A DNA stretch of 64,000 nucleotides from Petrosia ficiformis (lineage: Eukaryota > Porifera > Demospongiae > Haplosclerida > Petrosiidae), in NCBI GenBank assembly GCA_947044365.1, contig OX345637.1, positions 7,763,701 to 7,827,700 of the forward strand. Reading direction: 5' to 3'. Shown here one piece after another: positions 22,301 to 51,219 of this stretch; positions within the stretch are counted from its first letter, which is position 1; every line of letters begins with the position of its first letter. The notes under the pieces are model-generated. The model searched no databases and was not told the DNA's origin. It worked only from the letters and a program-made list of their open reading frames with translations. A program made the position numbers and the translations under genes.

Positions 22301-24230
22301 AGGGAAATCATTGTGGCTAACCTCACTTTATTATCAGAGTTCATTACAACTGAATCTCAAATAACTGTCTTTTGAATACAATATGCACATGTCAGCATGC
22401 TATTCTTATGTCAATGTATACTACACTAAAATATGTTCATGTCTTTAGGTACTACTATAGCTGTACATTATACAGATATAACAATAACAGACCAATAAAA
22501 TGATTGAAATTGCAGAGATTCATTTAAGCACTGATAATCGGATTAGTAATTGGTATCAGTCATTATCGGCCATTTCAAGTATTGGGATCAGTTATTTCTG
22601 AAAGGTGTAACTGATATTGTAATAAGCATGCTAATAATATCATTTCTTGTGATTATAGAATCGTATCGGTTATCAATACATATCTGAAGTAATTATCAGT
22701 TTATTGGAATATTGGTAAAATCTCTTATCGGTACATCACTTCATGATGTCCTTTATTTAATTACAACTGGAAGTGATATAATTTTATTCTCACTTGTTGT
22801 GTAGTATTGTAGATATCTTGTCTGCTTCAAAAGGTTACTACTATTAAGAGTGAACTTTGATTAAAGGAACCATAGTGTGACCTATATTTAACTTCTATGT
22901 TTTCCTTGCACATGCCATACTTCGTCCAACTCTGCCTCCCAGATCTTATACACATGATATCCTCTAACACAACAAATGAATACGAAAGAATGAATGTCTC
23001 TAAGTACTATATACATAATTTAACACGTGGATGGTACAAGTCAATATCAAAATACAAAATAAGGTTTCTTCTAGTGTTGTTTTAGTTTGACTATAGCAAC
23101 CAGTTTTAGTTATAGTTATAGTATACCTCGTTTCTCAGACTTTTAGTTTAGTTATAGTTTAATTATATTGCCTAATTTTCATTTTAGTTAGTTATAGTTT
23201 AGTTATAGTTTAGTTATAGTTTAGTTACAGTTTAAACGTCACAATGCCTTAATAAAAGGGGTTTTAGTTATAGTTATAGTTAAGGTGGTACTAGGGAGTG
23301 GGCGGATGCGACTCCAATCAGTTTCAAAATAGAATATTATATAATATGACTCTAACCTGGTGTAATAGCAACCTTCATATCTTCTGATCATCTTTATATT
23401 TGTCTGTAAGCGAGAGAGTGTTGGAAAAATCTCCATTTTTGCAATCGCAATAAGTACAAAACCAAGAAAGCCACGCCCACCAATCATGGCGTGCACCAAG
23501 TACAATGCATTTTGAGAAAACAAATAGAGCCATTTTCTGAAAATTCATTTTACTTTTATAGTTACAAGAGGCTAATGAAAGCTGAATTCTGTAGCTTTTC
23601 ACTGCAACCATAAAATTTACCTTTCTAGGCACTATCAAACTCCGATCTTTCTCAGAGAGCAACTACAGTTACCCTGCCAGGGTTTCCCACCCACCGCCCC
23701 CTCCACCACCCGTAGGGTGTGTTTAGCTTTGTTTCTGAAAACATTTAGGCCCAATAATAATACCCCCGGGTGGGCGTGGCTTCCAAAAGATACAGAATTG
23801 AACTAGATTGTATGCAGCAAGAAGCTGGCAAGACTAGACACTGATTGGAGTTTCATTTACCCCTCCCCCTAGTACAACCTTAACTATAACAACACTAGTT
23901 TTTTCCAATGCATGTTCACAAGTTTTACGAAATTTTCCAGGTGTAAAAAATAACCCTCTATATGGTATTCACCTCAGTATTAATTTTTGGCTATTCAATA
24001 ATAATTATTAATTAATAATTTCATACATTATAGATGATGCTGACAAATTAGCTGATTTACTCATGAAGATCGTGGAGGACTTTTCAAAGTCCTCACGCCT
24101 ATTACTACCTGAGACACCTCAAAACTTGGACACACAATTATTAGCTGCTCAGTTTTCTAATGCTTTCAAGTTCTTATGTACTAGTATTTTACCAAATCCT
24201 GACTCAATTCTGAGTGACTATCAAGTTTAG
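16303..24230 (+). CDS. USP25/28-like ubiquitin hydrolase, C-terminal part
   Basis: Eight exons join in phase: 16303-16926, 17850-18106, 18896-19125, 19194-19269, 19424-19503, 21372-21498, 22064-22253 and 24034-24230 (stop TAG). The first holds the end of the catalytic domain of a ubiquitin-specific protease that removes ubiquitin from proteins: [20 protein letters not shown] (His box), then KFNDISVTEVHWDEIE and AYCLVYI with the Asn/Asp box. The best family match is USP25/USP28. Between His box and KFND sits a ~110-residue acidic, low-complexity insert that I do not expect in the vertebrate proteins. The rest is the helical C-terminal region. The Cys-box exons are not in the window; the 16302 acceptor shows that more exons lie upstream or that the gene is cut. 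Protein-level match is strong; the exact join at 19125/19194 was chosen because the alternative gives a stop. Confidence 0.87.
19650..21130. repeat. Complex minisatellite with a 170-bp higher-order unit
   Basis: In a USP intron, variants of GATAATGCATGAGTGAAGC and GTGGCATGAGGGTGGGGCTC repeat many times. From 20290 a compound unit begins CTTATCTGTGG at 20290, 20460, 20630 and 20800, exactly 170 bp apart. The ends (about 19650 and 21050-21130) resemble the arms of the foldback elements at 43812 and 59982, so it may have grown from such an element. Confidence 0.88.
21725..21812 (-). mobile_element. End fragment of the 8504-type MITE
   Basis: GCCTGAGCAAGCCCCACAC and the following AACTGGAAAGTTTGC match the inverted end of the element at 8504-8937 with a few changes. 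It lies in a USP intron. Confidence 0.65.
22480..22740. repeat. Possible old MITE in USP intron
   Basis: Repeated TGATATTG, GTATCAGT and ATCGGTTAT phrases in both directions suggest a decayed foldback element. No clear ends can be placed. Confidence 0.25.
23090..23274. repeat. TTTAGTTATAG-type simple repeat
   Basis: An irregular array of TTTAGTTATAG in the last USP intron, directly beside the MITE at 23275. A related stretch is at 45295-45420. Confidence 0.8.
23275..23890. mobile_element. MITE family 2, ~616 bp
   Basis: The left end AGTTAAGGTGGTACTAGGGA is matched in inverted form by the right end CCCTAGTACAACCTTAACT; near each end is a CCAATCAGT / ACTGATTGG match. GCCACGCCCACC and GGTGGGCGTGGC form an inner inverted pair. 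No transposase frame. An end of the same family is at 52866-52912. Confidence 0.75.
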
Positions 24231-24423
24231 TCTTTTATTATTTATTATTTATAATTATAATAATAATAATGAAACTGTGTAGATCATAGATGCATTGTTT
24301 GTAATTCAGATGATGGTTGTAAGTTTCCAAAAATTAGGAAATTAATAACTATATCTACTTTATAATTACCTTTATACATTATATCTGATACAAGAGCACA
24401 CATTTGTCATATACTGTCGCATG

Positions 24424-25879
24424 CAGGGCCTAAAACCTCTCAGAATTACTGCTAGCCCAACCTATATATAAACTGGAGACTTGCAATTGACTGACCTGCA
24501 AAGGGTCGAATCTCCAGCCAACCCATATAGAGTATAAATATCAAAATTTCAATATTAAAAATTTGGTTCATTTTATGCTTATGTGATTTGTCCAATGCAC
24601 TTTCAAGGAAAAACCCATGATAGTACTCTTCCATGTAAACAGGATGATAGGTTATTTTAACCTTCAGTTGGTTACAGGAGTTTCAATGCAATAATATTTT
24701 CCTATATGCTGATTTATTTTTCTCACTAATTAATTCATGCACAGTTCATTTGATCTTGATCTATATATTGACTAATATTTAAAGTATAATTATGTCATAA
24801 TAAGGTATGTGGTAACAGCATAGTAATACAATGTAGCTATTATTACATTGTATTACTATGTTTAGCTTGTATAGCTAGGTAATGTTTACTACTTGTAAAC
24901 ATTACCTAGCTATACAAGAAAGAAGCGTGATTGAAATATATAGTCTCAGGAGGAATTGAAACTCATGTAACCAAGTGAGGGTTAAAATAACCGATTCATT
25001 TTTATATATAGTGTTGTTTTTTCAATATTGACATGTTGAAATTAATGTTGTACCTAAACTAGGTTATGCCTATGTATCTAATTAAGAATTTAAGATACAG
25101 ATATTATAGGCAAATAACTCTGCCTATATACCTATACCTATATATACCTGTGTTCACTCCTTTTTCTAGTATAAGCCATTTCTGTCGAAAAATGAAACTC
25201 ACAAACTACTTGAAAAGATGGAAATAGGTTTAAAAAATATGATTCTAACGGTTGTATCAATCTTTTCCTGCAGTAAAATAGTACTATCTAATGGTTATTT
25301 TAACTAATGTTTGGTTACATGAGTTTTAATATTAATAATATGCTCCTGAGACCAAATATATATCTATATTAACTAGTATATATAAGTACATTACACAATA
25401 AAGAATCTCACAGTAATTTAGATACAACGAATATTATTTGTTATTGTAAGTATAAATTTATGTACATAGTAAGAAAGTAAGCAAAATTTGTTGTTTCACA
25501 GCTAGGTGATATAACTTTGGGTATGATAAACTATGATTATAATATACCACAGGTTATACCTATAATAATTATTATAATACTATATAGCTGTTTTGTTAAT
25601 ATACTTCATTATGACAAGTACTTTATATTTTAGTCCTGAAACTAGTATTTGTAAATATTATATGCATCAATAGGTACTAACTGACGTGTGAATGTGTCAC
25701 ATTGACAATAATAATCATATGATGGCCAGTAGGTTGCATTATGAAGATCAACAAGACACATTTTGAAAATCACTTGAAATACAACCTAACTACTAGCCAA
25801 ATTCAGTTACCTAAGTAGCCAAGGCGAAAAAACTACTAGCTTAATTTTTGGCTGTTACTAGCCCTAATTTTAGGCTCTG
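24424..25879. mobile_element. Non-autonomous hAT element, 1456 bp
   Basis: It begins CAGGGCCTAAAA and ends TTTTAGGCTCTG, giving ~12-bp inverted termini with one mismatch. The 8 bp outside are GTCGCATG (left) and GTCACATG (right), a 7-of-8 target duplication as expected for hAT. No transposase frame is visible. Inside are two perfect hairpins and three GGTTATTTTAAC-type repeats, so it may itself hold smaller insertions. Confidence 0.75.
24819..24918. repeat. Two adjacent perfect hairpins
   Basis: First: 17-bp arms at 24819-24835 and 24844-24860 with an 8-bp loop. Second: 24-bp arms at 24866-24889 and 24895-24918 with a 5-bp loop. No mismatch in either. Confidence 0.93.
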
Positions 25880-25999
25880 GTCACATGTAAGAGTTGATGA
25901 AGGATAGGATACCTCACTGAACAAGTCTGGATTATTATATAAATGAACTACGTAAATCTCGAACTCATGTCTAGTTTTATACTGTCACAGTGATAGTTA

Positions 26000-26830
26000 C
26001 ACTATAATTTTCTATAACTTACTTCACACTTTGTAACGGACTACCTGGTAATTGTCAAATGTGCAGAACCATGAAATAACCACAATAACCAGGTACCTTA
26101 ATTCAGACAAATGGTAACTTGGGAAGCATGCGGTAACCATGACAACCAGTCTATTACTGAACAGTGAACACATTGGTAAAATAGCTAGTTTCATGCCTTT
26201 CACTATCTTAAGTACCAAATCCTGTTAAACGTCAGCAGGAATATATAAAATATACCGTAACCTATTTCACACAATCACATTTTGTAGACTAACCAAATAT
26301 AAATGTCAAGAAGCATGAAGTAACCCAGCATGAAAACCAGTCTCAAGTTTAACCCCAACATTGGTGAAATACCTATATAGTCTGATGCCTTCACTATTGT
26401 AAGTGTGTACCAAATGGTCCAATTAAATATCATCTGTGTTGAACTTGACTACCACACTGAGTGATAATTACAACTTATAATTATCTATAGCATACCGTAG
26501 CTTATTTCACACAGGCTGGCAATTGACAAATGTGCAGAAACATGAAATAACCATGATAACCAGGTTTGAACCCCAATTTATATCATAGTTGAAATATTCA
26601 GTTTGATGACTTCACTATTGCAAGCACCAAATTATATTAAACATCACCTGTGTGGGCTATCATAGTGATAATTACAATATCTATAGCACACCATAGCTTA
26701 CTTTACACTTAGTAGACTACCCAACGACAAATGTGTATATATATAGAACCATGAAGTAACCATGACAACCAGTCTCCCAATCATGTTGCTGAATATATTG
26801 TTGAAAGTTTGAAATATCTAGTGCCCTAAT
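26000..26830. repeat. ~200-240-bp tandem repeat, four diverged units
   Basis: The phrase ...CAAATGTGCAGAACCATGAAATAACC recurs in four units starting near 26014, 26254, 26493 and 26690, each with a preceding TTAC/TTATTTCACAC. It lies between the USP and CBS genes. Confidence 0.75.
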
Positions 26831-27186
26831 AATGAATCATTCACAAAGCGTGGGCGTTTTCAGTAGACGACGGAATGCCAATTGCCCTGCCACAACCACA
26901 GCCACATTGTAATTTTGGACATCCAAGACCGCAGTTTAATTTAGTATTCTATTAAAGTCAGAGTAGGTTGTGCTATGAACATCCTTTTTAAGTTCAAAGG
27001 ACATTAGACAATTGGACCAAGAATATGAGCAACTGCCCTACCGCGTACTGTCTTTCACCCGTAGGGCCCTAGATACTAGGTTTGGAGGTCTGGGGACAAG
27101 ACTACCCCTTTCAGGTTGTAATTTTACAACTTCCTGCCAGAGAGCAAGGTGGGTGTGGTTATAATAATTTGAATATGTGTCTGTTG

Positions 27187-27531
27187 TAGGCCTGAGCCCA
27201 TTATTCCCAAAACATTGCCTAATATTCTATTTCCCAATGAATAGTATCCTATTATTCTTAATGAATCCACCGGTTATTCTTTTAAAATTCCGACCAAAAC
27301 TCACATACATGATACATGTAAGTGGTGGATTCAGTTGCACTCTATGGTTCCTAAGATCTTTTAGTCGACTCAATAGACAGTCTATCTCAGAAGAACTGGA
27401 ACTGCAAGATGTTCAGTAAAGCTGCTGTCACAGTCGGCCATTTTTTCCAACATGCGCCACCGTCTGCCACGTGGCAAGTATTTACTTCCTATTATTCTTT
27501 TAATTATTCCGGAATAATAGGCACAGGCCTA
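27187..27531. mobile_element. MITE with TAGGCCTG termini, 345 bp
   Basis: TAGGCCTGAGCCCATTATTCC at the left pairs with GGAATAATAGGCACAGGCCTA at the right (about 19 of 21 positions). No coding frame of known type. No clear target duplication. Confidence 0.65.
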
Positions 27532-27539
27532 GCAAAATT

Positions 27540-28438
27540 GAAAGGGCTAGGACCCGGGCCTGGGCTAGACGTAGTCAGGCGTGGCCTGACCTTTTATGCG
27601 CATGCATATGCTAAATCGAAAGGCGCAAGGGTCAGGTCACTGATCTGACTAACTAGACCGCGTACCGTACGTACGTACAATGTAATTATATGCAATTATA
27701 TGCAATTATTCATAGCTACGCCCACTGGCGTATAATTTATCAAGCTTCGCGCATGCTTGGCATGCGGTATGCACTTTGTTATTCCTGGACTTGTCTGGCA
27801 GAGCAAAGTGACGAAAGTTGTGCTATATTTTGTGGGAGCACTAAAACTCTGGTCGTTCTAACAGTGTGACTTACAAAAGGATTGTGTATTGCTTCAAGTT
27901 AGTCAATCATTATTATTCTATGTAATATCTTTATTGATTTTGTAATTACATATATATATATATATATATATAATTATATATGTATAATAAGAAAAAAGAC
28001 TTGAATTTCAAGACAAAAAGGACGACACATGTAAAGTTTGTAAACTAAGCACAAGGCGCTCTGTAAACTTGAATGTTCGCGGGTAACTGCGACCGGTTTG
28101 CTATACCTGCCAGCATTACTGGCTAAACAGGTGACCTTTATAATTATGTGGGTGGAAAGGTATTTTGTTTTCATGAATCTGTTTGGTTCATTATGTACAT
28201 ACTGTGAAACTTATTGTGACTATTATCATCAAAGAAAATGCTACTACAGTATAAGTGTATAACATAAAATTGCAAAACTGAAATGTAAGTTTGCATTTTC
28301 TAAAGTTGACACTGTAGCCTTGAATGAATATTTACAAAGAAAAAAAAATATTACTAGTAATATTTTCGCTGAAACAAGTACTTTTTGTACCAGCAGATAT
28401 AATTATTTAATCATCACTTTTCATACACAATTGTACAG
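27540..28438 (+). promoter_or_regulatory. Probable CBS promoter and 5' UTR region
   Basis: This region is richer in CpG than its surroundings (27540-27900 and 28075-28110), with CCCGGG, GCGCATGC and CGTACGTACGTAC phrases. GTACAG directly before the CBS ATG could be a splice acceptor, meaning a non-coding first exon in this stretch. Start site not placed. Confidence 0.35.
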
Positions 28439-45968
<17,530 letters not shown>

Positions 45969-46523
45969 TTCATGACCTAGTTGCTCACTTGTTGACCGAA
46001 ACATTTTATACAAACTTTGGTTTCTTTTGAGACCAAATGCATGTACTGCTGTTTGCAGGAATAGTTATAGTTTAGTTCATTATTTGTTAATTTGTTAGTA
46101 TTATTTGCTAGTTTGTTTTAGAAATACCTTTTGTGTATTACAAAGCACATCATTAATGATTTAATTATTTTCTTAGTTATTACATAATTATACTTGTATG
46201 TTTATGATTTCAATTTACTTATGATTGTATAACAATTTTGTATACAAACTGTACACCTAGTTATTTGTTATGAAAAGATATACAGTTTAGTTGTACACTT
46301 TGTATTGGAGTGTAGTCATTGTGGATCATATAATTATATCCCTGATCCTTTTATGGATAAACATAGTATATACTACAAAGTGAGAATCACATGATTGACA
46401 TGATCAAGGACATCCTGTATATATAATGCATTTATTGTAGATGTAGTATCAGTGTGTACTAAATAGAAAGTATACAAGAGTTTAATAGTGGTAGTGTTCA
46501 TAAACTGTTTAGTTGGAATCGCA
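45969..46523. other. CBS 3' flank and upstream region of the first GPCR
   Basis: 555 bp of AT-rich DNA without a further gene. It must hold the CBS polyadenylation site and the promoter of the 46524 gene; neither could be fixed. Confidence 0.5.
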
Positions 46524-49078
46524 ATGAGTGAAGCTAATAACACATCATTATTTTTACTTCAAAATTCTACTGGTATCTACTTTCCAGCGCAATCGAGAGA
46601 TTTTATTATTGCACTCCATGTCACTATTGGAGTCATTTGCTTACTGTCTATACTTGGATCTGGAAGTATCATTCTATCATTTTTATTGTTTAAAGAGCTG
46701 CGTACAGCAAGTCGATTTCTTTTATTCAATCTGTCAATAGCAGACTTAATTGTGGCAGTTATCAATTCAATAGGTGCAGCTACATCATACAAATTTGTGG
46801 GAGTAAATGAAACAAAAGCAGGTGACATGGCTGATCGTTTATGTGTATTTCAAGCTTCTGTTGGCTTGTATGGGACAGATTGTTCTATACTGTGGACTGT
46901 TGTCTTTATGATGTACTTATATATTTCAGTAGCGTGCTATCGACCATCACTGAAAATAAATCGTATTTTAATAATATTGCTTATGATAGTTTGTTGGGGG
47001 CTACCAATGGTAATTGTTGTTGTATTCACCATTAAACAGTACTTTGGATTTGAGCCAGGTTATTCGCCAGGATTCTGCTCAATAGTTAATAATGATCAAT
47101 CTCAGTTTTTCAGAATTGTCATTGGTTATGAGATGTTCTTGTACTCATCCTTCTTGGTTCTCCCTGGTCTTTCAGTTGCATTCATATGCCATATTTATTG
47201 TAAGGTATACGGATATACATATAATTATTATGATATTCTGTGATATAATTCACTATCATGAGAGCTGAAGGTGTATGTATGTCTATGCTCAATAGCAATT
47301 TGCTAATTAGCGTAAACACAAGTACAGAAATACTACTGGGTAATCATACTATGTTTGTGAACACAATTTGCGTATTAAAATTTAAAATGCCTTGCTGATT
47401 AGGTGTGTTAACATTTCCTATGAGTCAATCAAGATGTGACCTTGTTGCTCTTGTGTATCATCAGGTGATACATCTGCTTGTGTCAACCTTGTAGAGTAAT
47501 GTTTATTTAGATTAGTGTACATATGAGTAGACAATAATACAATAAGTGTTATAAATACAATATAATTGAACTACACCATGTGTAGATATTGGGTGCCAAA
47601 TGAGTCAAAATTGTTTTGTGTTGGCTGCTCCATTATTACCCCTTCTGATATACTATATCCGACATCCAATATGATATCAGACGTCGGATATACTATATCC
47701 GACATCCGATATACTATATTCGACATCCGATATCATATCAGACGTCGGATATAGTATATCTGACGGGGGGGTGTGGGGGGGCGGAGCCCCCCCAGTTTAG
47801 GCCTTGGGATCGTTAGGGTTATCATCCATGTTGTTTGAGTCGGGAGATGCGAATAATTTTGACGCAAACGGCACTCCATAGTAGAAACCAGTTAAAACAA
47901 CACTACTTTAAACTAAGACAACAACTTGAATTTTAGTATTCTGATGACCTTTTTTTTATACATTGTAATCAGTCCCTGAAGTAGGATTAGTCTACAAATA
48001 GGAATCAGTCTATCAGGCTGAATGAATAATATTATGGTTCAATCGGCACAGCTGTAATTAAAAACATGATTTTTTCAAGTTTGCAATAAATAAATAAATA
48101 CTAATTATTGTGATTTGTGTGCGATAGTAATTGTGTTTAAGTTTTTATTATAGATGAATTGGTATTATTCTCCATACATAGCAAAGAAGCAGCAGTAGCT
48201 ACTATACTGTCCATGGCCAACAGTACTTGGTAGTCAAAAATGCAGAGACTAAACTTATTTTTGTTCCTATTGTCTTCATACTGATTAGAGTCTGGGGATT
48301 TATTAATGACATTACAACATTCTACCTTTCTTATGAGGACAGCATTGAATTCAGACAAAAGTATATAAGTGCAGTCTTTGTTTTCTTGGCGGTATGCTAC
48401 TCATTTTATCTGTTCTGTTTTTCTATCCACTCATGTGTATCCTTTGTTGCAGTCTGTCTGCCAGGGTTACTTAATATTTTCAGTTTTGCAATTTTAATCT
48501 AGTAACATTATTATCTGCATATCTATGAAAGAACGTGAAGTCTTTCTTCATGTCATGATCACCATTCAGTGGTGCTCTACAATAACATCATTAGCTATAT
48601 TGTACAATTATTCTAGCCAATCAACTTGTTAAGCATTGGGAGACTGTTTCTATTTATAGAAGTAACAGTTTCTATACAACACAAGGAATACACCAACTCG
48701 CACTCTGATGTATATATTTATTTGTCTCTCCATCAGTCATGAATTATCTACCTGCTTTTACTATAGGGTACTGGTGACTCTGCACAAGGATTTGTGAATG
48801 GGATATTTTTCTGTTTGTTGACACCAGCTGTACGAAACAGATTAATCTTAACTTTTATCAAATGCATTACGTGTTTGTGTTGTAGATGTTGCAGGGAAAA
48901 CAACAGTGTTGTTAGTGGTTTACTAGAAGTATCAACAACAATTTCTAGATCAATATCTCAGAATTCATATATATCTCAGACGGATACTGATTCATTGATT
49001 CCTCGTAGTCGGAAAAGCACCTCTCTTACAGATGTCAGTTCATATGGTTCAGGTTCTGATGGTATTGATGAAAATTAG
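46524..49078 (+). CDS. GPR157/cAMP-receptor-like GPCR 1
   Basis: Three exons, 46524-47204, 48182-48391 and 48767-49078, give 400 aa; both introns are phase 0. Exon 1 carries TM1-TM5, starting with an extracellular N-terminus with NNTS and NSTG glycosylation sites. TM2 has NLSIADLI; CVFQA before TM3 and PGFCSI in loop 2 provide the conserved disulphide pair. Exon 2 holds TM6 (FVPIVFILIRVWGFI). Exon 3 starts GTGDSAQGFVNGIFF (TM7), then a Cys cluster (CLCCRCC, possible palmitoylation) and a Ser/Thr-rich tail. This is the layout of GPR157 and the related Dictyostelium cAMP-receptor-like class; there is no DRY motif. Ligand unknown. The ATG at 46524 is the first in frame; an upstream GTG is not used. 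Confidence 0.88.
47644..47795. mobile_element. Palindromic MITE in GPCR 1 intron
   Basis: CTGATATACTATATCCGACATCC on the left returns inverted on the right (GACGTCGGATATAGTATATC), with alternating copies of ATCCGACATCC and CAGACGTCGGAT between. A G-run and a GGGGGGGCGGAGCCCCCCC hairpin follow at 47765-47795. TATCCGA/TCGGATA steps recur about every 20 bp. Confidence 0.65.
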
Positions 49079-49162
49079 ATTTATTAATTTATAATGTGGA
49101 TTTTTTAATATTATAGTAATTATTTTAAATAATAATTTGTTTTTTTAATTATATATATATAT

Positions 49163-50992
49163 ATGAAGTGGGTGGCCTTAAAGTTGATCAACTCCACCTC
49201 CATTGTATATGCAGCAAGAATGGAAGTGAATGAAAACATTAGCTCTGTTAATCAAAGTGCTACGTCTGATGAGTACCTTGTGGTTTTGAGGCTTAGCATT
49301 GCAGTAATATGCATTCTCTCAATCATTGGTGCTTCCCTTATTATCATAACCTACTTTGCATTCAAAGATGTTCGAACTATTGCAAGACAACTGTTGGTCA
49401 ACCTTTCTATTGCAGACTTAATAACTGCATTAGCAAATCTGATTGGACTACTTGTCAATTTTGAAAAGTATCTTAACAGTAATGTAATCCCCAAACATGA
49501 GCAAAACAAAGGAATGGAAATATTCTGTATCATACAGGCATTTATTGCACAGTTTGGCACTGATGTTTCCATACTGTGGACAATAGTTATAGCTTTATAC
49601 ATGCTCATAATAGTGGTATTCAAGAAAATAGATTTAGCTGAGAAACTTGTTCCTGCATACTACATAATATGTTGGGGAATACCACTGATAATGATGATCT
49701 GGTTTGCAGTTGTTGGATATTTAGGATTTGAGCCAGATACAACTCCCGGTTGGTGTGCGATACGATCAACTCTGACATCTACTCATGGTAATGTAACAGT
49801 GGAATCCATTGTAGTATATCCAGTTACCATTGGCTACACTGGATATGTCTTCTTTGCCTTTCTGGTACTACCTGTGCTTTATATCATCATTAGATGCCAT
49901 GTGAAAATATTGGTAATTTGTACTCAATAATTAAATTAATATTCAGCATCACAGAGATCATGAATGTTAACAGACTTGATTTGTTCGTGTATATTATATA
50001 ACTAATTGAACTTTTTTGTATTGCAGTTCCTTATCTATCTTTTATTCTACTAGATAAGAAGAGCTAATGGTCATTTATCTCTCCAATTGCATTCAATTTC
50101 AACATCAACTGACCTAAAATTAATATTCGTTCCTCTGATATTTATGATTATACGTATCTGGGGAATAGTAGTGGATATATTCACATTTTATTTGAGCGAT
50201 GATGTGAAACACAGGTTTGAAGTATCAATAATTGGTGCTTTATTAATTCTTATGAAGGTCAGAACTGCATCAGCAATATATGCATGATACATGTGAAATG
50301 TTACTGTGTATAATAATAAATTATAATAATAATAATGCATAACTTGTGCCATGCTGTCTTGTGCAGAAATAATTACTGCATGTGATGTACATGTGAGTAG
50401 TCAAAGCTTGAATGTAACTCCTACACACAACACCATTTAGTTCACATGTATATAATTATATGTATGTATTACGTACACTGAAATTGAAATTGATATTGGA
50501 TTCTTCATTCATTATTCTAACGGTTTCTATTCCAAGATCTGATAGCTAATGACACTACAAATGTAGCATGAAAATACGATAATTATATTGATCAGAAGTA
50601 TTTTTTATGTAAGATATAATTCTGGTTAATGATACTCTACTTCCTACCACATAGTGAAGTTCATAAGAGTATTTCTATCCACTCAGGGTGTTGGTGACTC
50701 TTCACAAGGTTTTGTAAATTGTATATTATTCATAGGATTTACAAAAACCATCAGAGTTAGGTTATGGAGTCTATTCAAAACATTTATCCTTTGTCGATTC
50801 TGCCGTCCCAATGATTCAGGTACAGTTATGGTATCCATTACAGAAGATACAGCTGGATTACTTACTTCAGAATCTAAATATACTGGATATGAAAGTATAC
50901 ATGATCCACCTTCAAATATGTCTCAATCAAATAGTGTGAGAAGTACACATAGCTGTTATGAGACTGCTGGTACTGGTATTGAAACCAAATAA
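49163..50992 (+). CDS. GPR157/cAMP-receptor-like GPCR 2
   Basis: Three exons: first exon to 49912, then 50054-50257 and 50687-50992. With the ATG at 49220 the protein is 400 aa, the same length as its neighbour; the ATG at 49163 would add 19 residues. Same plan: glycosylatable N-terminus (ENISS, NQSA), TM2 NLSIADLI, FCIIQAF before TM3, PGWCAI in loop 2, TM6 FVPLIFMIIRIWGI and TM7 opening GVGDSSQGFVNC. Both introns are phase 0 at the same places as in GPCR 1. The tail is Ser/Thr-rich. It lies only 84-141 bp after the GPCR 1 stop, so it is a tandem duplicate with very little promoter space. Confidence 0.87.
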
Positions 50993-51219
50993 ACACTATT
51001 CTTCACTATAATTATAAGTGTCAATATTTGTGTGTTTAATAATTATAATACATTTTCAAATGATATAATTATGTGATACTGTGAAAGCAAAAACAAAACA
51101 CCAAAAGTGGGTGTCAAGTGGATGTAGTAACTGTGCATTAAATTAATACAACTTCGAATATGAATGTAAAAGTTATCAAAAATTAAATGAGATTTTGAAC
51201 AGTGTTATTTGTATTCTTA
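50993..51219. other. Convergent 3' gap between GPCR 2 and GPCR 3
   Basis: 227 bp separate the two stop codons. AT-rich; no other feature seen. The polyadenylation signals of both genes must lie here or overlap the neighbour. Confidence 0.5.

Noticed and set aside
24816..24920. CRISPR-like or attachment-site reading of the hairpins
   Set aside because: No repeat-spacer pattern and the setting is a eukaryotic transposon.
27409..27648. A 79-codon frame in the CpG-rich region before CBS
   Set aside because: No domain; composition is explained by the MITE end and promoter-like DNA.
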